This document shows positions 36,947-46,107 of a stretch of 64,000 bases of DNA, piece by piece. This DNA is from CAVQJU01 sp963754955. Lineage in GTDB: Bacteria; Acidobacteriota; Vicinamibacteria; Vicinamibacterales; CAVVIG01. Position numbers and translations under genes: made by a program. The notes beneath the pieces were generated by a model that ran no database searches, had not been told where the DNA came from, and saw nothing but the letters and a program-made list of their open reading frames with translations. How positions within the stretch are numbered: position 1 is the first letter of the stretch; every line of letters begins with the position of its first letter. The stretch spans positions 682,001-746,000 of the forward strand of contig CAVWHY010000001.1 in NCBI GenBank assembly GCA_963754955.1. Direction: 5' to 3'.

Positions 36947-37047
36947 CAGGTCCCCGGGCCCTGGTTCGTGGGCCTGGGTCCGTTCCTGGTCCGCTCATCA
37001 CAAGGACCGGACGACCCAGAACGAAGGCCCAAGGACTAAGGACTGGG
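36947..37047. repeat. GGTCC/GGGCCTGG word palindrome between convergent genes
   Basis: The left arm GGTCCCCGGGCCCTGGTTCG, TGGGCCTGGGTCCGTTCCTG and GTCC pairs imperfectly with the right arm (AAGGACCGGACGACCCAGAA, CGAAGGCCCAAGGACTAAGG, ACTGGGC). It covers the whole gap between the aldolase stop and the ALG1-like stop. Confidence 0.8.
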
Positions 37048-38292
37048 CTTGCCGGGCAGCAGCACGGGCTGGGCTTCGCGCGTCCAGCCTTCCTCCCATG
37101 ACATCCGCGCGGACTTCCGCGCGCCGGTCCGCAGCCGCTCGAACGTCTGATCGTCTCCGGGGAACGCCTCGAAGAAATCGAACAGGACGCTCGACAGCTG
37201 CTCGGCGGTTGAAAACAACAGGCCGTTGGTACCGTGTCTCACCCGCTCGGCCAGCGTCGCCCCATAGTCGAGCGCGCAGACCGGCACACCGGCGCCGAAT
37301 AGATCGGCCACTTTCATCGGGATGTCGAGGCCCGAGGAAGACCGGTGGAGGCAAAGTCCCAGGTCGGCGCTGCCGACGACGCGCGGGTAGTCTTCAGGCT
37401 CGAGCCACCGCGTGCGCAGGTGGACTCTCCGTGCCGGCAGGCCGGCAAAGCGCCGCTCGAACTCGGTGCGCCTGGCGCCGTCACCGGTCACCAGAATCAC
37501 GAGATCGGGGAACCGCACGGACGGGTTCGCCCTCTCGCGTCCCCGGATGCGATCCTCGAGGCGCCGCACGGCGTCGATGACCACGTCGAAGTCCTCGTCT
37601 TCCGTCCAGCTCGTGGGGCAGACGATGAATCCGACGACGCCGGCGTGAATGCCCAGCCTCGTGAACAGCGCCTGCCGGTAGTGTTCGCGCTCGACGTGCT
37701 CGACGGGCGCGAAGATCGAGGCCGGCCGGTCGTACAGCACGTGGGTGTTCGAGAGTCCGAACTTGTTTTTCAGGAACTCCGAAAGCCCGCGCGACACGCA
37801 CAGGCTCGCGTCTGCCTCGCGCGCGTCGTGGCGCTCCAGCCAGCGCGCCAGCCGCACGGCGGGATGCCATCGCCCCAGCCGCAGTTCCAGCAGCGTGTAA
37901 CCGATATTGTGCCAGTCGATGACGACGCGGACGCCCTTCCGCTTGAGTGCCCAGCGCGCCACGACCAGCGTCGGAAACGCCGGAGGGTTCTGCACCAGCA
38001 CCAGATCGGGCCGCGGCAGCCGCCGCAGCGTCGTCCACAGCCGGAAGCTGATGCGGGCGGCGTCCACGAGCGCGATCGGCGCGTAGCTCAGGCTCGGAGC
38101 ACCGTGCCGCAGCATCGACGCCGATAGGCGGTGCACGGTGATGTTGGCGTCTCCGGTGATCGCGCGGCCGAGCGGCGTGCCTTCGAAGCCGACCAGGTCA
38201 ACGTGAACGCCCTGCGCGGCGAGAGCCTGGGCGTGATAGCGCATACGGGCGCTGCGTCCCAGATCTCCGAGGGCGACGACGACGGCTCTCAT
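37036..38292 (-). CDS. ALG1-like mannosyltransferase (GT33-type glycosyltransferase)
   Basis: 418 residues with collinear matches, from memory, to eukaryotic ALG1 (chitobiosyl-diphosphodolichol beta-mannosyltransferase): VVVALGDLGRSARMRYHAQA, LVLVQNPPAFPTLVV, VVIDWHNIGYTLLEL, VLYDRPASIF, CPTSWTEDEDF, RWLEPEDYPRVVGSADLGLC, LHRSSSGLDIPMKVADLFGA and VRHGTNGLLFST. The N-terminal TM anchor of ALG1 is missing. By family logic it adds a hexose to a lipid- or nucleotide-linked acceptor, but no oligosaccharide pathway is adjacent. It is flanked by an aldolase and NDH-2. Family assignment is confident; activity is inference. Confidence 0.9.
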   Translation of the reverse strand: MRAVVVALGDLGRSARMRYHAQALAAQGVHVDLVGFEGTPLGRAITGDANITVHRLSASMLRHGAPSLSYAPIALVDAARISFRLWTTLRRLPRPDLVLVQNPPAFPTLVVARWALKRKGVRVVIDWHNIGYTLLELRLGRWHPAVRLARWLERHDAREADASLCVSRGLSEFLKNKFGLSNTHVLYDRPASIFAPVEHVEREHYRQALFTRLGIHAGVVGFIVCPTSWTEDEDFDVVIDAVRRLEDRIRGRERANPSVRFPDLVILVTGDGARRTEFERRFAGLPARRVHLRTRWLEPEDYPRVVGSADLGLCLHRSSSGLDIPMKVADLFGAGVPVCALDYGATLAERVRHGTNGLLFSTAEQLSSVLFDFFEAFPGDDQTFERLRTGARKSARMSWEEGWTREAQPVLLPGKPSP

Positions 38293-38338
38293 GACGGGGA
38301 ATGTCAGCTGAGGTAGGCCATCATTCTAGCGCGATTGT

Positions 38339-39595
38339 CTACGCGGATGGCCACAGCTTGCCGCCGGTGATCAGTCGGATGCGGCGCTGGAAGGTCACGT
38401 ATGCCCAGGCCCACTCGCCCAGCACCGCCAGACGGTTCCGGAACCCGATCAGCCAGAAGATGTGCAGGAACAGCCAGAACACCCACGCGAGCCATCCTGA
38501 CGCGCGCACGGGGCCGATGTCCACGACCGCCGAACCGCGGCCAATGGTGGCGACGTTGCCGAAGTTGAAGTAGCGGAACGGCTCGAGCGGCTGCCCGGCG
38601 ACCGCCCGCGCGACGTTCTTCGCGGCATGCGCGCCCTGCTGTTTGGCGACCTGGGCGACGCCTGGCAGCGGCTTGCCATCCTGCTGAAACGAGCAGATGT
38701 CGCCGACCACGAAGATCTCGGGATGCCCGGACACGTTCAGCGTCGCCTCGGCTGCCACGCGGCCCGCGCGGTCGAGCGGCACGCCGAGCGACGCGGCGAG
38801 CGGTGACGCCGCGACGCCCGCCGCCCAGATTACCGTCTGCGCCACGATGCGCACGCCTCCGACAGTCACGCCCTCGGCGTCGATTCCCGTTACAGCGGAG
38901 CCGGTGCGCACTTCGACCCCAAGATGTTCGAGCGACGCCCGCGCCGCGGTCCGAAGGTGATCGGGAAACGTGCTGAGCAGATGGGGGCCGCTTTCGAGCA
39001 GCACGATACGCGCTGACTCGGGGCGGATCCGGCGGAAATCATCCCTGAGGGATTGCCGGGCGATCTCGGCGAGTGCGCCCGCCAGTTCGACGCCGGTCGG
39101 CCCCCCGCCGATGATCACGAACGTCAGCAGGCGCCCCTGCGCGACGGGATCCGGTTCGCGCTCCGCCGCTTCGAACGCCAGCAGGACACGGCGCCGCATC
39201 TCCAGCGCATCGTCGAGGGTCTTGAGCCCCGGCGCCCATCGTTCCCACTCGGAGTGCCCGAAGTACGCGTGCGTCGCACCGGTGGCGACGATGAGGTAGT
39301 CATAGGGCACCGGGTCGCGATCGGTGAGAACGAGTCGGGCCGCGGTGTCGATGGCCCGCGCGTCGGCCAGCAGGACCTCGACGTTCTGCTGCCGTCGGAG
39401 GATCCAGCGGATCGGCGAAGCGATATCGCCCGGCGACAACGCCGCGGTGGCCACCTGGTAGAGCAACGGCTGGAACACGTGGTAGTTGTGGCGATCGAGG
39501 ACGGTGACGCGAACGGGCGCATCCGCCAGCGCGCGCGCCGCGTCCAGCCCGCCGAAGCCGGCGCCGACGATGACGACACGAGGATCGGGGTTCAT
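38339..39595 (-). CDS. ndh: Type II NADH dehydrogenase (NDH-2)
   Basis: 418 residues. FAD site VVIVGAGFGGLDAARALADA, quinone-related NYHVFQPLLYQVATAALSPG, NAD site VIIGGGPTGVELAGALAEIA, WAAGVAASPLAASLGVPLDR and the flavin motif IFVVGDICSFQQDGKPLPGV. The C-terminal hydrophobic stretch (WLAWVFWLFLHIFWLIGFRN) anchors the enzyme to the membrane, where it transfers electrons from NADH to quinone without proton pumping. The start ATG is embedded in a tandem heptamer repeat (39593-39625). The molybdopterin gene diverges from it. Confidence 0.95.
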   Translation of the reverse strand: MNPDPRVVIVGAGFGGLDAARALADAPVRVTVLDRHNYHVFQPLLYQVATAALSPGDIASPIRWILRRQQNVEVLLADARAIDTAARLVLTDRDPVPYDYLIVATGATHAYFGHSEWERWAPGLKTLDDALEMRRRVLLAFEAAEREPDPVAQGRLLTFVIIGGGPTGVELAGALAEIARQSLRDDFRRIRPESARIVLLESGPHLLSTFPDHLRTAARASLEHLGVEVRTGSAVTGIDAEGVTVGGVRIVAQTVIWAAGVAASPLAASLGVPLDRAGRVAAEATLNVSGHPEIFVVGDICSFQQDGKPLPGVAQVAKQQGAHAAKNVARAVAGQPLEPFRYFNFGNVATIGRGSAVVDIGPVRASGWLAWVFWLFLHIFWLIGFRNRLAVLGEWAWAYVTFQRRIRLITGGKLWPSA

Positions 39596-39625
39596 GGTTC
39601 AGGGTTCAGGGTTCAGGCGTCAAGG
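39593..39625. repeat. TTCAGGG heptamer tandem containing the NDH-2 start codon
   Basis: The plus strand reads TTCATGG TTCAGGG TTCAGGG TTCAGGC GTCAAGG in seven-base steps. The CAT of the first unit is the minus-strand ATG of NDH-2, and the next residues (N-P) also come from the repeat frame. Confidence 0.75.
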
Positions 39626-39640
39626 TGTTATCGTACAGCG

Positions 39641-41698
39641 ATGGCCACGTCAGAGAAGAGATCGCGGACGCCTGACACCGAGCCGCTCGGCTCGTCGGCT
39701 GTCGAGGTGGAGACGGCGTGTCCGCTGGATTGCCCCGACGCCTGCAGCCTGGCGGTCACCGTGCGGCGGGGACGCGTCGCGAAGATCGACGGGTCGCACA
39801 AGAACCCGGTCACGGACGGCTTCATCTGCGCGAAAGTCCGCAAGTTCGACGAGCTCGTCTACGGGCCCGACCGGCTGCTCTATCCGTCTGTGCGCAAGGG
39901 CCCGAAAGGCGATGGCCAGTTCAAACGGGTCACGTGGGACGACGCGCTGGATCTCGTGGCGTCGAAAATGCGCGAAGCCAAGGCGCGATCCGGCGGCGCC
40001 AGCATCCTGCCCTACTCGTACGGTGGCTCGAACGGCCTGCTGACGCAGGACAACATCGACGCGCAGATCTGGCGCCGCTTCGGCACCTCGCGCCTCGCGC
40101 GCACCGTCTGCGCGGCGCCGACGGGCGCGGCGAACATGGCCCTGTACGGCAAGATGGCGTCGGTCACCTACCAGGACTACCCCGAGGCCTCGGTCATCAT
40201 CCTGTGGGGCGTCAATCCCTCAGCGACGGGGATCCACCTGATTCCCTATCTCCGCGGCGCGCAATCGCGCGGCGCGAAGCTCATCGTCATCGATCCCCGG
40301 ACGACGGCGCTGGCCCGGTCGGCGGATATCCACCTTGCGGTCAAGCCCGGCACCGATGTGGCGGTCGCGCTGGCCCTGCACCGCTTCCTTTTCGTTAACG
40401 GCTTCGCCGACGAAGAGTTTCTGCGTGAGCACACGCGCGGCGCCGACCGGCTCCGCGAGCGGGCCGAGCCCTGGACGATCGAGCGAGCCGCGGAAGTGGC
40501 CGGCATCGAGCCCGCAGCGCTCGAACAGGCCGCGCGGCTCTACGCTGAGCGGTCGCCTGCGCTGATTCGGTGCGGGTGGGGGCTCGAACGGAACCGCAAC
40601 GGCGGCAACGCGGCGATGGCGGTGCTGGCACTGCCGGCCGTCGGCGGGAAATTCGGCGTTCGCGGTGGCGGCTACTCGATGAGCAACTCGGCGTCGTGGA
40701 ATATCGAACGCACCTGGATCAACGCCGACGAACCGGCCACGCGCGTGGTCAACATGAACCATCTCGGCCGCGCGCTCACCGAGTATCGCGATCCGCCGAT
40801 CGACGTCCTGTTCGTCTACAACTGCAACCCCGTCGCCACCGTCCCGGATCAACACCGCATCATCCGGGGGATGGCGCGCGAGGATCTGTTCACTGTCGTG
40901 TTCGAACAGGTGATGACGGACACGGCCCTCTACGCGGACGTGGTGCTGCCGGCCACGACGTTCCTCGAAGGCTACGACTTCGCGAAGGCGTACGGGCCGA
41001 TTCACATGGGGCTGGCGCGTCCGATCGTCGATGTTGTCGGCGAGTCGCGGTCGAACGCCGACGTCTTCGGCGAACTGGCGTCGCGGCTGGACCTGCTCGA
41101 GCCTGGCGAGGCGACCGGCGAGCTCGATCTTCTCGTGAAGGTCCTCGACGCGCTGCCGGACACGATGGGCGCTGATTTGAGCGCGGATGTGCCGCCCACG
41201 GCGCCCTGCGGCCCGGCGCCGGTGCAGTTCGTGGACGTGTTCCCCAACACGCGCGATCGCAAAGTGGATCTGTTCCCCGCCGATTTCGAGGCCTCCGCGC
41301 CGATGGGACTCTACGCGTTTCAGCCCGATCCCGCGACGGACAAGTACCCGCTGGCGCTGATCTCGCCGGCGAGCGAGCGAACGATCAGCTCCACGCTCGG
41401 ACAGCTGCCCCGCCCCGACGCGAAACTGCTCATGCATCCCGCTGATGCCGAGGCTCGAGGGCTGTCCGACGGGGATCTCGTGCGGATCTTCAACGATCTC
41501 GGCGACGTGCACTGCCCGCTGCAGGTGGCGGCCGCCATCCGTCCCGGAACGATCAGCCTGCCGAAGGGACTCTGGCGCCGCAGCACACGCAACGGCACGA
41601 CAGGCACGGCGCTCGTCCCGGATGCGCTGACGGATATCGCGGGCGGCGCCTGCTTCAACGACGCGCGCGTGCAGGTCACTTCGTTGCCGACCGCATAG
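39641..41698 (+). CDS. Molybdopterin-dependent oxidoreductase (DMSO reductase family)
   Basis: 685 residues. The N-terminal [4Fe-4S] motif is CPLDCPDAC with a fourth Cys in DGFICAKV (C-x3-C-x3-C-x-C). Large-domain motifs follow: VTWDDALDLVASKMREAK, SYGGSNGLLTQDNI, VIILWGVNPSATGIHLIPYL, LIVIDPRTTALARSADIHLA and VNMNHLGRALTEYRDPPID, with a C-terminal dinucleotide-binding domain (LALISPASERTISSTLGQLP). The residue in the RTVCAAPTG segment could be a Cys Mo ligand, which I cannot confirm. No Tat signal, so cytoplasmic. Electron partner and substrate unknown. TATCGT lies six bases before the ATG. Confidence 0.92.
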   Translation: MATSEKRSRTPDTEPLGSSAVEVETACPLDCPDACSLAVTVRRGRVAKIDGSHKNPVTDGFICAKVRKFDELVYGPDRLLYPSVRKGPKGDGQFKRVTWDDALDLVASKMREAKARSGGASILPYSYGGSNGLLTQDNIDAQIWRRFGTSRLARTVCAAPTGAANMALYGKMASVTYQDYPEASVIILWGVNPSATGIHLIPYLRGAQSRGAKLIVIDPRTTALARSADIHLAVKPGTDVAVALALHRFLFVNGFADEEFLREHTRGADRLRERAEPWTIERAAEVAGIEPAALEQAARLYAERSPALIRCGWGLERNRNGGNAAMAVLALPAVGGKFGVRGGGYSMSNSASWNIERTWINADEPATRVVNMNHLGRALTEYRDPPIDVLFVYNCNPVATVPDQHRIIRGMAREDLFTVVFEQVMTDTALYADVVLPATTFLEGYDFAKAYGPIHMGLARPIVDVVGESRSNADVFGELASRLDLLEPGEATGELDLLVKVLDALPDTMGADLSADVPPTAPCGPAPVQFVDVFPNTRDRKVDLFPADFEASAPMGLYAFQPDPATDKYPLALISPASERTISSTLGQLPRPDAKLLMHPADAEARGLSDGDLVRIFNDLGDVHCPLQVAAAIRPGTISLPKGLWRRSTRNGTTGTALVPDALTDIAGGACFNDARVQVTSLPTA

Positions 41699-41768
41699 GC
41701 AGTTCGAGGCCTGCAAATCACGAAGGCACGAAGAACACGAAAGAACGTCGTCCGGCTGAAGCCGGACG
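41699..41768. repeat. CACGAAG words plus GTCCGGCTGAAGCCGGAC hairpin
   Basis: Between convergent stops lie CACGAAGGCACGAAGAACAC- type words and, at 41750-41767, an 18-base hairpin that is a near copy of the one at 4108-4125. The YggX stop codon (TAG) falls in the GCTAC that ends the hairpin element. Confidence 0.75.
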
Positions 41769-42095
41769 CTACTTGGCCTGCTGTGGGATGTACTCGGGCG
41801 GGAGGGCGGAACCTTCGCCGAAGAAAAAATCCTCCATGTGCTTGGCGACGAGGTCCTGCGCCTCTTTCTGCCACGGCATCAGGCGGTACTCGTTGAGGAT
41901 CATCTTCATCCGCTCTTCCCACATCTTCCAGGCTTCAGCGGAGATGTTCTCGTAGATACGCTGGCCGAGCTCACCCGGCCACGGCGGCGAGTCGAGCGCC
42001 GGCAGCTCCCGCTGGAGCTTCGCGCATTTCACTTTGCGGCCGCTCGTGTTACCGGCGGGCGGTTTGGGCGGAACGGGATCGCAGGCATCAGCCAT
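41769..42095 (-). CDS. yggX: YggX-like Fe(II)-trafficking/oxidative-damage protection protein
   Basis: Core RKVKCAKLQRELPALDSPPW, PGELGQRIYENISAEAWKMW, EERMKMILNEYRL and the DLVAKHMEDFFFGEG end match YggX along its length, with the conserved Cys in KVKCAKLQRE. A non-homologous 20-residue leader (MADACDPVPPKPPAGNTSGR) precedes it. YggX protects FeS clusters from oxidants. TAAGAT lies six bases before the ATG and within the end of the ATP-grasp gene, so it may have its own leaderless promoter. Its neighbours include an FeS/Mo enzyme and a radical SAM protein. Confidence 0.92.
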   Translation of the reverse strand: MADACDPVPPKPPAGNTSGRKVKCAKLQRELPALDSPPWPGELGQRIYENISAEAWKMWEERMKMILNEYRLMPWQKEAQDLVAKHMEDFFFGEGSALPPEYIPQQAK

Positions 42096-43377
42096 GGGGT
42101 GATCTTACCATCGGCACCTCGGGATCGATGGCGAAGCGCAGGCACGCATGAGCGTCCCGCAGGGACTGTTCGGCATCCGCCGGCGTGTCGCCCCGGGCGA
42201 AGATGAATCCCAGGTAGCTGGCGCCCTCCGGCAGCGGCATGAGCTTCTGGTCGGGTTTGGCCGTGATCCGCACGTCATCCACGCCGCGCACGGCTCTGGC
42301 CGCCTCGACGCCCTCGACGCCGCGGTAGATGCCCGGCTTGCGGGATCGGAATCATCATGACACCCGACGCCGCGGCTTCGCGCCGCCAGTCGTCGGGCGA
42401 TTCGCCGATCGCGTGACGCAGCAGGAGCTCCTCGAGCGAGATCGGACTCGCCTTGGCCGCGTGACTCGTGCTTCTCGAACCTCAGCGCTCCGGCGCACAA
42501 ACCGCCGATGGGCCGCGCCGCCACCTCGAGCACGTAGACGCCGCGATCGCCGACGCGGCACTCGGCGTGAACGGGGCCGTGCGTCAGGCCGATCGCGGCC
42601 GCAGCCCGGGCAATCGCGTCGACGATGTCGCGCTGCATCGGCTCGGGCGCGAGCGACGGCGTCACGTAGATCGTCTCCTCGAAGAACGGGCCGTCGAGCG
42701 GATCGGGCTTGTCGAAGAGCGCCAGCTCGTAGAGGGAGCCGTGATGCAGGAGTCCCTCGAGGGCGAACTCCCAGCCCTCGATGAATCCCTCGACAAGGAC
42801 ACCGTCGTGCGCGTCGTCGCGCTCGGCGCGAACGTCAGGCGACGCGAGCAGTTTCCGCAGCCGCAGGAACGCCTCGACAAACGACGCCTGGTCGTCCGCC
42901 CGCATGACGCCCCGGCTGCCCGACAGCGACAGCGGCTTGACGACGCACGGATACTGCAGCCCGGCGGCGAGTTCCTGCGGGTCGGCGGTGACGTCGGCAG
43001 GGAAGAACCACGGCACGTGCAGGTCGCTGTCGCGCAGCCGTTCGCGGGTCAGCAGCTTGTTGCGGGCGACAGCCGTCGCCATCGGCTGGTGGCCGGCCAG
43101 GCCGAGCGCCTCGCCCACCATCGCCGCGATCGTCGTCGGCCGATCGCCGACGACGAGGATGCCGTCGATCGGATGCGTGCGGGCGCGATCGAGGATGGCG
43201 GCGACGGACGCGTCCTCGTCGTGGAACCGCACCGGGATGGCCGCGTCCTGCCAGGGATCCTCGAGCATGTCGCACCGGTCCGTCGCGAAGACCAGCTCGA
43301 CGCCCAGGCGCGCCGCTGCATCGCCGAAGCTCCGCGTCTGGTAACCGGTTGTGGTCGCGAAGAGGAGCGACCCGCAT
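42088..43377 (-). CDS. ATP-grasp carboxylate-amine ligase (L-amino-acid-ligase-like), frameshifted
   Basis: The ATG at 43377 shares one base with the radical SAM stop. After a frame change near 43365 the N-terminus reads LLFATTTGYQTRSFGDAA. The main block includes PIDGILVVGDRPTTIAAMVG, TRERLRDSDLHVPWFFPADV, the nucleotide-binding YPCVVKPLSLSGSRGVMRAD, DGVLVEGFIEGWEFALEGLL and GPVHAECRVGDRGVYVLEVA, with Mg ligands near EVAARPIGG. After another break near 42460 the C-terminal domain is LMPLPEGASYLGFIFARGDT, as in LAL-type ligases. It probably joins a carboxylate to an amine such as an amino acid. Translational overlap with the radical SAM gene implies one pathway. Confidence 0.85.
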
Positions 43378-44752
43378 CACACGAGACTCAGATGATCGGG
43401 GTTAGGTTCCGCGCAGCAGTACCAGGGCTCGCTCAACTGCGGCACGACCGATCGGTTGCGTCGTGGTCCGGCCTGCCGGGGGGCTCTGCCCGCCCGCTCG
43501 TAGGCTCTGGCCGCTATCTGGTCGAACATCGCCCGGCGATCGCCGGCGACCCGCACCCCGACCAGCCCCGCGATCTCGCGGTGCAGTTCGTCCACCCTGG
43601 GATCGGCGTGCACCCACGGATAGGCGAGCGTGTCCGCGTCAAAAGGCCCGATTCGCGCGCGCACGTCGTCCAGTTCGAGCAGGCGCGAGCCCTCGGGGAT
43701 GAGCAGGCGAATCGCCAGCTGGATCGGCGCAACGTGGTCGACGAGGTCGAGCTGATCGATGCGATCGAGCAGATCGCAGTAGCCGTCGAGCGTGAGCCAT
43801 GGGTGAAACGCCACGAACGTGGGGACGAACGTCAGGCCCGCCTCGCGGCATGCCGACGACCGCGTCCGCAAAATCCTGCGCGGTGTGGCCCTTCTCGAGC
43901 ATCCGCCAGCACGGCGTCGTCGATCGATTCGACCGCGCTCGTGACGAAGGCGCAGCCGCTGGCGGCGAGCCGCGGAAGCAGGTCGCGGTGACGCAGCAGG
44001 TGCTCGACCTTGATGGTCACGTCGTAGGTGACATCGGGATGCGCCGCGTGGAGCGCATCCACGATCCGCATCGCGTGCGTCGGACCGTTGAAGAAATCGG
44101 GGTCGCCGAAGGTGATGTGCTCGGCGCCGGCCTGGATCTGGGCATCGATATCGGCCAGGACGACTTCGGGCGGCACGACGCGGAACTGCCCGCGATAGAT
44201 CGGCACCACCGGACAGTGCCGGCAGAGGTGCTTGCACCCGCGGCTGGCGTCCGTCGATCCGACGACCTTCTGACGCCCGTCGCCCATGTGAAGCACGGCG
44301 TACTGGGCCGGCGGCGGGAGCCCTCTGCGATCGGGCACGAGGTAGTGAATCCGCGGGAGGGCCGCGCCCGGCGCGCTGCGGCTGCCGCCGTTCGCGCCCG
44401 CGGCGTACGTCGTCAATTCCTCCTCGAACTCACCGCCAAACACCGCGTCGACGCCAATCGACCGGAGCCAGTCGCCGTTGAGCGGTGCGTACAGCCCGTA
44501 CGCGCAGACGCGCGCCGACGGGTTGATCTCGCGGACCTTGCGGATGACCGGGCCGGCGAGCCGCGTCGCGGTGTGCATCGGCAGGTGGAAGCCCACGAGA
44601 TCGGCCGCCTCGATGCTGGCGCGCTGCAGACGTTCTCGCGTCACGTCGACGCAGACGACGTCCCACCCGGCGCGGCGGAGCCAGGCGGCCGGCGACGCCA
44701 GCCCGTACGGCTGACGGCCCAACTCGTAGGTGGAAATGAGCAGCGCGCGCAT
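43377..44752 (-). CDS. B12-binding radical SAM protein with CCAEP tail, frameshifted
   Basis: MRALLISTYELGRQPYGLAS begins a cobalamin-binding-like domain (DLVGFHLPMHTATRLAGPVI, DAVFGGEFEEEL). The radical SAM cluster motif is SRGCKHLCRHCPVVPIYRGQ (C-x3-C-x2-C), then AGAEHITFGDPDFFNGPTHA and TIKVEHLLRHRDLLPRLAAS. After frame changes near 43900 the C-terminus reads TFVPTFVAFHPWLTLDGYCD and ends WYCCAEPNPDHLSLV. I recall an NCBI family named for a CUAEP or CCAEP tail that includes selenoproteins. Here both tail codons are TGC, so this is the Cys-Cys form. GAGGA precedes the ATG. The reaction is unknown. Confidence 0.85.
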
Positions 44753-44849
44753 GCAGCGTCCTCAGAACATTCTGTCACAGTGTCTGCTATGCTCCGTCGG
44801 GCTCAGGCGGACGCGACGGAAGAAAACGGCGCCGGGCCCGACACACGAC

Positions 44850-46106
44850 ATGGCCACCAGACATCCACCGGGACTCTACGTCCTCTTCTTCACCGAATTG
44901 TGGGAGCGCTACAGCTTCTACTCGATGATGGCGATTCTGTCGCTCTACATGAACGAATCGCTGCATTTCGACGTCGCCCACGTCGGGCGCATCTACGGGC
45001 TGTACAACGCGGGCGTCTACATCCTGCCGGTCTTCGGCGGCCTGCTCGCCGATCGGCTGCTCGGCTTCAGCCGGGCCATCATCGTCGGGCGGCGTGCTGA
45101 TGATGCTCGGGCATCTCGTGCTCGGCGTCGAGGCGCTGCCGTTCTTCTACTCCGGCCTCGTGCTGCTCGCGTGCGGCAGCGGGCTGCTCAAGCCGAACGT
45201 GTCGACGCTCGTCGGCAACCTCTACCGCGATCGTCCCGAACTGCGCGATCAGGGCTTCAACATCTACTACATGGGCGTGAACATCGGCGCCTTCGTCTCG
45301 CCGCTGACGGTGGCGTGGCTGCGCGCGCACTACGGCTGGAGCGTCGCGTTCATGTCGGCGGCCGTCGCGATGCTGTTCTCCCTCGTCACGTTCGTGTCAT
45401 TCAAACACCACCTGGCGGAAGCCGGACGTCAAGGCTGACACGGGAACCACGAGCGCCGGCACACTACCGTCGGCATGAGGTCCGCTCGCGCGTCATCACG
45501 CTGATGGCGATCTTCGGGATTTCGCTGGTGTTCTGGATCGCGTTCTATCAGATCTTCTACACGTTCACGTTCTGGGCGCGGGACAACACGGCAACGTCGT
45601 GGTCGCCCGAAACGTTCCAGCCGTTCGAGCCGCTCGGCGTCATTCTGCTGTCACCGGTGCTCGTGGCGCTCTGGGCGTGGCTGCAGAAGCGCGGATCCGA
45701 GCCGTCGACGCCGGTGAAGATGCTGCTCGGCGTCCTCTTCGTCGGGGCCGCGTTCAGCCTGCTCGGTTACGCCGGGACCATCGGCGGCGACGCGGGCCGC
45801 GTGTCGCCGTTGTGGCTGATCTCGGCGAACGTGCTGATCGCCGTCGGCGAAATCGCGCTGAGCCCGATGGGGATGTCGCTCGTCAACAGCCTGTCGCCGC
45901 CGCAACTCCGCGGGCTGATGATGGGCGGCTGGTTCGCCAGCCTCGGCATCGGCGGCTATCTGTCGGGCTACATCGGCCGCTACTGGGACATCATGCCGCA
46001 CAGCCGGTTCTTCTTCATGGTGGTCGGCATCCTGATCGCCGTCGCCGTGCCGCTCTCGCTGCTGACCCCGCAGATCAAGCGAACGATCGCGCGAGCCGAG
46101 CAGTGA
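44850..46106 (+). CDS. POT/PTR-family proton-dependent oligopeptide transporter, frameshifted
   Basis: The ATG at 44850 (MATRHPPGLYVLFFTELWER) starts the diagnostic POT signature FTELWERYSFYSMMAILSLY (ExxER motif). Then ILPVFGGLLADRLLGFSRAI, a frame change near 45090, MLGHLVLGVEALPFFYSGLV, GSGLLKPNVSTLVGNLYRDR, GFNIYYMGVNIGAFVSPLTV, another break near 45420, and a clean C-terminal half (MAIFGISLVFWIAFYQIFYT, LMMGGWFASLGIGGYLSGYI). It imports di-/tripeptides with protons. TATGCT in an extended -10 context lies about 55 bases upstream. The two breaks compensate and are likely consensus errors. Confidence 0.92.
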   Translation: MATRHPPGLYVLFFTELWERYSFYSMMAILSLYMNESLHFDVAHVGRIYGLYNAGVYILPVFGGLLADRLLGFSRAIIVGRRADDARASRARRRGAAVLLLRPRAARVRQRAAQAERVDARRQPLPRSSRTARSGLQHLLHGREHRRLRLAADGGVAARALRLERRVHVGGRRDAVLPRHVRVIQTPPGGSRTSRLTREPRAPAHYRRHEVRSRVITLMAIFGISLVFWIAFYQIFYTFTFWARDNTATSWSPETFQPFEPLGVILLSPVLVALWAWLQKRGSEPSTPVKMLLGVLFVGAAFSLLGYAGTIGGDAGRVSPLWLISANVLIAVGEIALSPMGMSLVNSLSPPQLRGLMMGGWFASLGIGGYLSGYIGRYWDIMPHSRFFFMVVGILIAVAVPLSLLTPQIKRTIARAEQ

Positions 46107-46107
46107 A

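Noticed and set aside
39053..39640. A long plus-strand frame running from inside NDH-2 into the molybdopterin gene
   Set aside because: The upstream part is antisense to a clear NDH-2 gene and has no family features; the real start is the ATG at 39641.
43377..44752. A selenocysteine reading of the radical SAM tail
   Set aside because: Both tail codons are TGC, so it is the Cys form; no in-frame TGA occurs at that point.
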